Of a stretch of DNA of 64,000 nucleotides, positions 59,030-64,000 are shown piece after piece (positions within the stretch are counted from its first letter, which is position 1; every line of letters begins with the position of its first letter). Below the pieces are notes generated by a model. It searched no databases, was not told the DNA's origin, and saw only the letters and a list, made by a program, of their open reading frames with translations. This DNA is from Ustilago trichophora (taxonomy: Eukaryota > Basidiomycota > Ustilaginomycetes > Ustilaginales > Ustilaginaceae). The stretch covers positions 372,001-436,000 of the forward strand of contig OOIN01000002.1 of NCBI GenBank assembly GCA_900323505.1, in the 5' to 3' direction. The translations under genes were made by a program, and so were the position numbers.

Positions 59030-61375
59030 ATGAATAGACTCAGTACCCAGGCTAATTATGCGAAGGGTCGGCGAAAGCAGAGTTTCAGCAACGGAGTCGA
59101 CCCACAGCATCGATACCAAGCACAAGGCACAGCTTCTTCGCGGAAGGGGCTGGCACAGGTACTTCCAGATACTCCCTCAGACTCCCGCTTCCACTTTCAC
59201 AATGACACAGCCTTTCATGGGCGTCCGCCAGGCCACCCTCATAGTAGGCTTCAGCTACAAGCCCAGCTTGCACCTTCCAACATTTTGACTTCCCGCCAGG
59301 TGGCAGATGCGCCGTCTAGTTCCACTATTTTACCTAACAGCCAGTACCACACGGGGCGCTCAAGGTCAACATTGCAAACCCCGAACCACCAGGGAAATAT
59401 TCATCCGCAAAATTACCCAGATGTGGATGAGTCCGGCCGCGGTCCTACTTCACTCGACTCGGAAAGCAGCAACGCGAATCAACACACGTTCCTGCCTCAA
59501 CCTGTGCGCCTGAACTCAGGTGTCAGAAATCATCGCACCGCCGACGTTGGTGGTGCTCAGGGCACTGTCCCAAGCGCTTTGCCGGCGAGGAACAGGACGG
59601 CCCCTGAGGCAGATGTGCATCGTCCGAGGAGCTCAGCTTACCAAGATGCTATGGTTGTGCAAATGAAGAACCATCTCGTGGAAGCCAAACAGGCACGAGA
59701 TGTCACCCAGACCACCGTAGAGCGGCTCATTGACTCGTACGAGGGAGTGAAGAAATCATACGAGTCGTCCCTTGAGGATCAGGCCGAATTCAATGAGCTC
59801 TGCCGTGCAGCTCTGGAGTCACAGAAAATCCTCATCCAACGGCTTGAGCAGCTTCCAGGTCAGCTGGGTGAGTTGATACACAGCTGAATCGTGTGTTGTG
59901 TGGTGGCATTCACGTCGCACAGGCTCATGCTCATTGTCTTTTCTTCTCTTTTGCCCTACAGCTGAACAGCTACGCAAGGCGACGGAAGGAGACAAGGACG
60001 CAACAGAGCGTGTATTGCAGGCCTTGGAGACTTCCGTTCTGCGTCCTCGATTCGAGCTGATTAGTAAAGCTCTCCAAAGCATCGAGGAATCTGCAGAACG
60101 TGATCGTCGAATCAACGAAACGCGACAGAGCAAGGTCAGTCATTCACCTACTTCAACACTCCTTGCCACCAGCAATTACCTTCATACTGATTGATCTGCA
60201 TCGTGGCCGCCGTGTTCCATGCTTTCGCTCCATCTTTCTGTCCGTTTGGGACTTTTTCACAGCTGGAACTGTCATTGCAAGCCCTCCAAACCTCGGTCTG
60301 CGAACAAGTGGATCGAGTCGTCTTCGTCTGTGAAACGCTTGCCGACAATGTTCGGGAAGCCCGATCAGAAGAACACCAGATTTATCGACGAGAAATTGAG
60401 GAGCGGCAATACGCATTTGATTCTTTGGGTGGAAAAATGGCAGCAGAGCTACGAACAAGTCATCCCATCCGCAGCACCTCTGCAGTGCAAGTCTCGCCGA
60501 TTTCCTCACCGCAGAGTATCGGAGAAACTGTTACAGAGCATGACGGGACAAGACAGCGGGATATGAGGCGTGCTCATTCCTCCGCGGCATATAGGTTCGA
60601 GACCTCAGACAATATGCTGGAGCATGAAGCACCACGAGAAGACAGTCGCCGTCCTCGAGCAGAGCGTAGGGAGGAGGCGACCCCAGAACGTCGACAGGTA
60701 TTCAAAAATCGGCCTTTGGTCCCGGTTGAGAGCCCTCTTTCCGAAGCTAGTGAAGGGTCACTTTCATCGATCTCCCCTCTTCCGACGGCTGTTCGCACGG
60801 ATGTTCCTATCAGCGCAGCTCCAACCAAAGAAGCTCCCGACCCAAAGACTTCTGCCCCAAAAAGCCCTGCCAGAAAAGATACAAGCAAAGAGGATCCTGC
60901 GAGAAAGGTTTACGCTAGAGAGACTCCTAGCTCAGGGCCGCCAGCGAAGAAAGCTCCGGCGAAGAAGGCTTCTGCCAAAAAAGCGCCTAGACCCTCTGCA
61001 AAGCGTGCTACGAACAAGTATGGAAGCAGCTCAAAAAAGCAACATCTTCCATCTGATCAGGAAGGCGACGAAGACGAAGAATGCGATGGAAAAGACAGAC
61101 GCGGAGAAGGATTCTCCTCAAGGAGAGATGTGGGTGAATCTTCGCCCTCAGAAGACGGGCCTTCATCTCCGCCGCAAGAAGTGCCTAAGCGGCGTGGCAG
61201 GAAGAGGAAAGGCTCTGTTAGCGCCCCTAGGAGGAGCCGACCGGCAAGCTCGGACTCTGAGTACGCTGCCACGGGATTGGTATCGAATGTCATGGAGAGC
61301 TCGGGGACGGCTGGACACCGCTATTCAACTCGAGCCCGCGGGAAAGTGCCCAAGGTCGCAGGAGTTTGGTTTTGA
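59030..61375 (+). CDS. Unrecognised coiled-coil protein with histone-H1-like basic tail and AT-hook-like motif
   Basis: Three exons: 59030-59867, 59962-60134 and 60263-61375, giving 707 residues; introns are 94 nt (GTGAGT...TACAG, phase 1) and 128 nt (GTCAGT...CACAG, phase 0). Residues 1-200 are polar, His/Gln/Asn-rich and disordered. About 205-400 form a coiled coil with a duplicated LQALETSV / LQALQTSV motif at 298 and 342, flanking intron 2. The C-terminal third resembles linker histone tails (PAKKAPAKKASAKKAP), then an acidic patch, an AT-hook-like KRRGRKRKGS and RYSTRARGKVPKVAGVWF at the end. This suggests a DNA- or chromatin-bound scaffold, perhaps at chromosomes or kinetochores. I recognise no family; function is open. 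Confidence 0.85.
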
Positions 61376-61600
61376 AGTCGATCTTGATGGTCACCTTTGC
61401 GCAAACCGTCCATTCTGCGGCCGCACCTCTCGCTATCGCAAACAACATTTAACCCTCTATAACGTACTCTGTTTATCTTTGCCTTGAAATGCAGCATCAG
61501 CTTGAGCGCACAACAAAGAGGGTGACATAAAGTAATGGAAAAGATTTTGTCATTTGCATGGGAGCTTGATATACACTGAATTTGTTTGGTGGCATAGACT

Positions 61601-61707
61601 GGTCGAATGCCCGAGTGGTTATGGGGCTGGCTTCAAGAACGTCTGATTTCTTGGCCACGTTATGGCAACACCTCCAGTATTTCCTGGGTTCGAATCCCAG
61701 TTCGACC
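61601..61707 (+). tRNA. tRNA-Leu (CAA), probably intron-containing
   Basis: A 107-nt pre-tRNA. The acceptor stem pairs GGTCGAA with TTCGACC. The D-arm CCC...GGG encloses GAGTGGTTAT, and the box B/T-arm is CTGGG TTCGAAT CCCAG. The anticodon stem-loop starts CTGGC TTCAAGA, giving anticodon CAA after U33. The following sequence contains TTCTTG, complementary to CAAGAA, as in anticodon-pairing introns of fungal tRNA-Leu(CAA) genes. The exact intron end is unclear: pairing TCCAG to the stem leaves a short 6-nt variable region, whereas pairing GCCAC leaves an over-long one. No CCA is encoded beyond the A after position 61707. A T-run follows, so it should be transcribed by RNA polymerase III. Confidence 0.75.
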
Positions 61708-61714
61708 AAATTCC

Positions 61715-61727
61715 TTTTTTTTTTTTT
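61715..61727 (+). terminator. RNA polymerase III terminator (T-run)
   Basis: Thirteen consecutive T residues starting 8 nt after the tRNA 3' end, the standard termination signal for tRNA genes. Confidence 0.85.
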
Positions 61728-62011
61728 CCTCCTCCGTCCTGGGGCCTGGCGCCGAACTTCAATAAATTGTGTGTGCTTGATCCCACCGTTGCTGGGAAAG
61801 CTGGGAATGAAGTGGGAAAAGCTGGGGAGGGACGGCCACAAACATGACGTGACAGCAAGGCAGCCAAGGTACATTTCTTTGAAGCAACAGTTGGAAGAAA
61901 GTGTGCGTGAGTGTGGGGGGAACAAGGCTGAGTTGCGTGGTGCTGCAGCAAAAGGGTGATTGACCATGTGAGGATGGGGCAAGCGAGAAGAAGGGTCCTT
62001 TTGTCTGTGTA

Positions 62012-62031
62012 CAGTACAGTACTGTACTGTT
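62012..62031. repeat. 20-bp perfect palindrome (ACAGTACAGT / ACTGTACTGT)
   Basis: Two 10-nt exactly complementary arms with no spacer, within the ACTGTAC motif family. Longest of the three such elements in the window. Confidence 0.9.
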
Positions 62032-62479
62032 GAGTACAATATGGGCGCATGTCATTTCAAGGAAAGCATGACAACCCGCTTATCAGTCGAATGAAACAGG
62101 GTGGCATGGTCTTGTTTGACAACAGAGAGAAAAGAGACTTGGATTGGGGAAATTAGACTCTTCCGGCTCCCTGACCGAGTCGGAATGGAGAAGGATACCA
62201 CAACTTTGGCACAGACACAGCGAGTCACACGCGGAGCCTCGGCGTGCAGAAAAGCAGACCACAGACACAAGCACACAATGTCACGATTCTGTGTCCAATG
62301 CTCCTCTGCCCCTGAATTCGTCCCTCCTGCCTGCAGAGGTTGGCGGAGAAGAGAAAAAGCATGTGCATTGACTTGTTTGTGATTCAAATTTACAGTATTC
62401 CTATTGGAGGACAACGTCTTGAGGCGCGTGCGGGGTTTGGCTGTAGCTGGCCAGCAAGCAAGCCACTTAGGGAGAGAGA

Positions 62480-62524
62480 GAGGAGGAGGAGGAGGAGGAG
62501 GAGGAGGAGGAGCAGCAGCAGCAG
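62480..62524. repeat. (AGG)n(AGC)n compound microsatellite
   Basis: A run of about ten AGG/GAG units passes directly into four to five AGC/GCA units, preceded by a short GA run. Confidence 0.85.
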
Positions 62525-63270
62525 TGAGACAGAGTTGACAGAAAAGAAGGGGTCGTGGGTCTCAGATTTGGCTGCCAATCTTTGAAATTGATGATTGCTT
62601 GTGCGCCGTGCACCGGCCAAAGCGCGTGTAACGGTGAGGGGCCGACAGAGAGTGTGCGTGTGAAGAGCTGCTGGGGGTTTGGCTGTTTGCTCGACTGCAT
62701 CTTTGAGAACAACTAACCAACAAGGCCTCCTTCGCCCGCCGGACCCCTCACCGCAGCTCACATGCACATGCTCATCTTCAACTAAACCACCATCGCAATC
62801 TTGCATCCTCGTGCGGCCTGCAACCTTCATCATCTAGTGCCGTTGTCCTCCCCCCTCTTCACTTCCAAACATCTCCCAATTTCATGGCACATTTACACCA
62901 GCATCGTCGTCATCATCATCATCGTTGCTGTCAACTTCCGAAATCACACATCCACCATCCGAGCCAGTGCTTGATCTACTACCCCTCTAAGCAAAATTCG
63001 ACTGTATCTTCAGGGTCGTCGCTGTCCAAACCACGAAATTCAGCAATTCATTTCCATCCTATCATCTCAATCACCCGGCCGGTCGTCCTTCCCTTACTTT
63101 CATTCCGGCGTTCTGGCGGCCCGGCTAAAGACACCTCAATGAGCTCAAAATAACCATCCAGTAGTCCGTCTCATCATCCGCCGACAACGCCAGACCTGTC
63201 TAGCTGCATGCCACACACCGCTCAATTGCTCCCATCTACTTAATCGGCCCGGTCACGCCACGTTCGCGCC

Positions 63271-64000
63271 ATGGTATCTACATTGAACGCTACCGACAAT
63301 ACAGGCCGCGCCTCGTCGTCCCAACGCGAACCACAACGCGGAGCAGAGGCCATCTCCAATTTTTACGGTCGCTACTCGACCGATCATGGCTCGGTTCCAA
63401 CCAAAAACATTGACTCGTCCCTGTCCAGCCACGCCGGTAGCATTCGCAGATCTTCCTCTGGAACTGAATTCTACTCTCATGCTCACAGCTTGAATGGCGG
63501 CGACGAGACTACATCTTCAGCAGACGCCCCAGCCCAAGCCAGACCACCTCGCGTCTACACCTCTTTCTCGGCAGCAGCAGCGGCGGCATCCCGTTCATCT
63601 CTCAACAAACGAAGCTCGCAAGCGAGCCTTCCCAGTATTGCTGCAGCGTCACCGTCCATTCGCAATTCGCCTTTATTCTCTTCTCCTCACGGCTCCTCTT
63701 CAGCTTTCGGAGAGCTCACCGCCTCGAGCAGCGGTGGCGCCATCTCTGGCCTTGTATCACCTTCGGCAGCTAGCAAAGCCACATCGTTCGATATCTCTGC
63801 CGCCAACCAGTACACGCCTGGCTCGCTTGCAAACACCTTTCCATGGCTCTCGACGAATCCTTCAGCTGCATCGAGGCAAGATCGTGGGTCGCCGGCAGTG
63901 CAAAACAGGGGGATAGCGCAGATCAAGTTGGACTCGCCTCCTGTGTCTCAATACAGTAAAGGCAAAGGTTTTGGTTTCAACCCTAGCGAAGACCACACAG
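63271..64000 (+). CDS. N-terminal part of an unrecognised protein (runs off the window)
   Basis: An open frame from ATG 63271 continues through the last base with no stop, so at least 243 residues are encoded. The visible part is Ser/Ala-rich and mostly disordered: ISNFYGRYSTDHGSVPTKN, a short Ala run (SAAAAAASRSS), RSSSGTEFYSHAHSL and repeated SP and SS patches. Nothing identifies a domain; the functional part probably lies beyond the window. It follows a leader of several hundred bases with a possible upstream ORF at 62884. Such Ser-rich N-termini are frequent on fungal kinases, transporters and regulators, but I make no assignment. Confidence 0.75.
   Translation, partial: MVSTLNATDNTGRASSSQREPQRGAEAISNFYGRYSTDHGSVPTKNIDSSLSSHAGSIRRSSSGTEFYSHAHSLNGGDETTSSADAPAQARPPRVYTSFSAAAAAASRSSLNKRSSQASLPSIAAASPSIRNSPLFSSPHGSSSAFGELTASSSGGAISGLVSPSAASKATSFDISAANQYTPGSLANTFPWLSTNPSAASRQDRGSPAVQNRGIAQIKLDSPPVSQYSKGKGFGFNPSEDHT

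Larger units (their letters stand above)
61376..63270. other. 1.9-kb region with tRNA and simple repeats
   Basis: It holds the tRNA gene, a 20-bp perfect palindrome at 62012-62031, an AGG/GCA tract at 62480-62524, and a long A/C/T-rich leader for the last gene. An ATG-initiated 89-codon frame at 62884-63153 in that leader could be an upstream ORF. Confidence 0.55.

Noticed and set aside
60590..60610. box B-like sequence suggesting a second tRNA
   Set aside because: GGTTCGAGACC occurs inside a coding exon and has no acceptor or D-arm partners around it.

Overview
The window looks like nuclear DNA of a basidiomycete, most likely a smut fungus of the Ustilaginaceae (Ustilago/Sporisorium type). 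The basis is a compact gene layout, long single-exon genes beside tiny intron-rich ones, 59-334 nt GT-AG introns, pyrimidine-rich leaders, C-ending codons, and fungal orthologues such as Spc7/KNL1, Bud32, Mrp10, Tom7 and Sec61 beta. The species assignment is inference. I see no prokaryotic features, no CRISPR array, no viral genes and no complete transposon.

Layout. 0.8-6.2 kb: a universal-stress-protein-domain gene, a GFA/polysaccharide-deacetylase (allantoinase-like) fusion and an acetyltransferase/Mss4 fusion. 6.2-8.6 kb: an intergenic tract rich in microsatellites. 8.6-16.6 kb: a GH5 exo-beta-1,3-glucanase, kynurenine formamidase, a secreted protein with several Lys-Arg sites, an acyl-protein thioesterase and a quinone oxidoreductase with a mitochondrial presequence. 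16.6-21.1 kb: a 4.5-kb stretch where I find no credible gene. 21.1-27.8 kb: a Ser-rich protein, a membrane-anchored LEA-like repeat protein and a NAT9-type acetyltransferase. 27.9-32.5 kb: divergent TFIIIA-like and SNAPC3-like genes. 32.9-46.4 kb: a housekeeping block (mitochondrial EF-Tu, SPT5, DUS1, SPC7, MRP10/mS37, Sec61 beta). 46.4-49.2 kb: a second gene-poor stretch. 49.2-61.4 kb: a GPI-anchored FAS1 protein, an uncertain open frame, BUD32, a hot-dog thioesterase, APC5, TOM7 and an unrecognised coiled-coil/H1-like protein. 61.6 kb: a tRNA gene with a Leu-CAA anticodon and a probable intron. 63.3 kb to the end: the 5' part of an unrecognised gene.

There is no operon-like logic. Genes alternate in divergent and convergent pairs, and some divergent pairs share one short promoter region. 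The most suggestive is TFIIIA/SNAPC3, which places two RNA polymerase III-related factors on one 420-bp spacer. Most genes are core cell biology. The points most worth a second look are the two domain fusions, the 22/18-residue LEA-like repeat, the secreted protein whose reading frame breaks mid-gene, the atypical tRNA, and the unrecognised chromatin-like protein.

Three very small genes (MRP10, Sec61 beta, TOM7) and the true C-termini of BUD32 and the hot-dog thioesterase were found by reading splice junctions by eye. Their exon phases sum to intact frames. Several long open frames begin only at non-ATG codons, so I moved those starts to the first plausible ATG.
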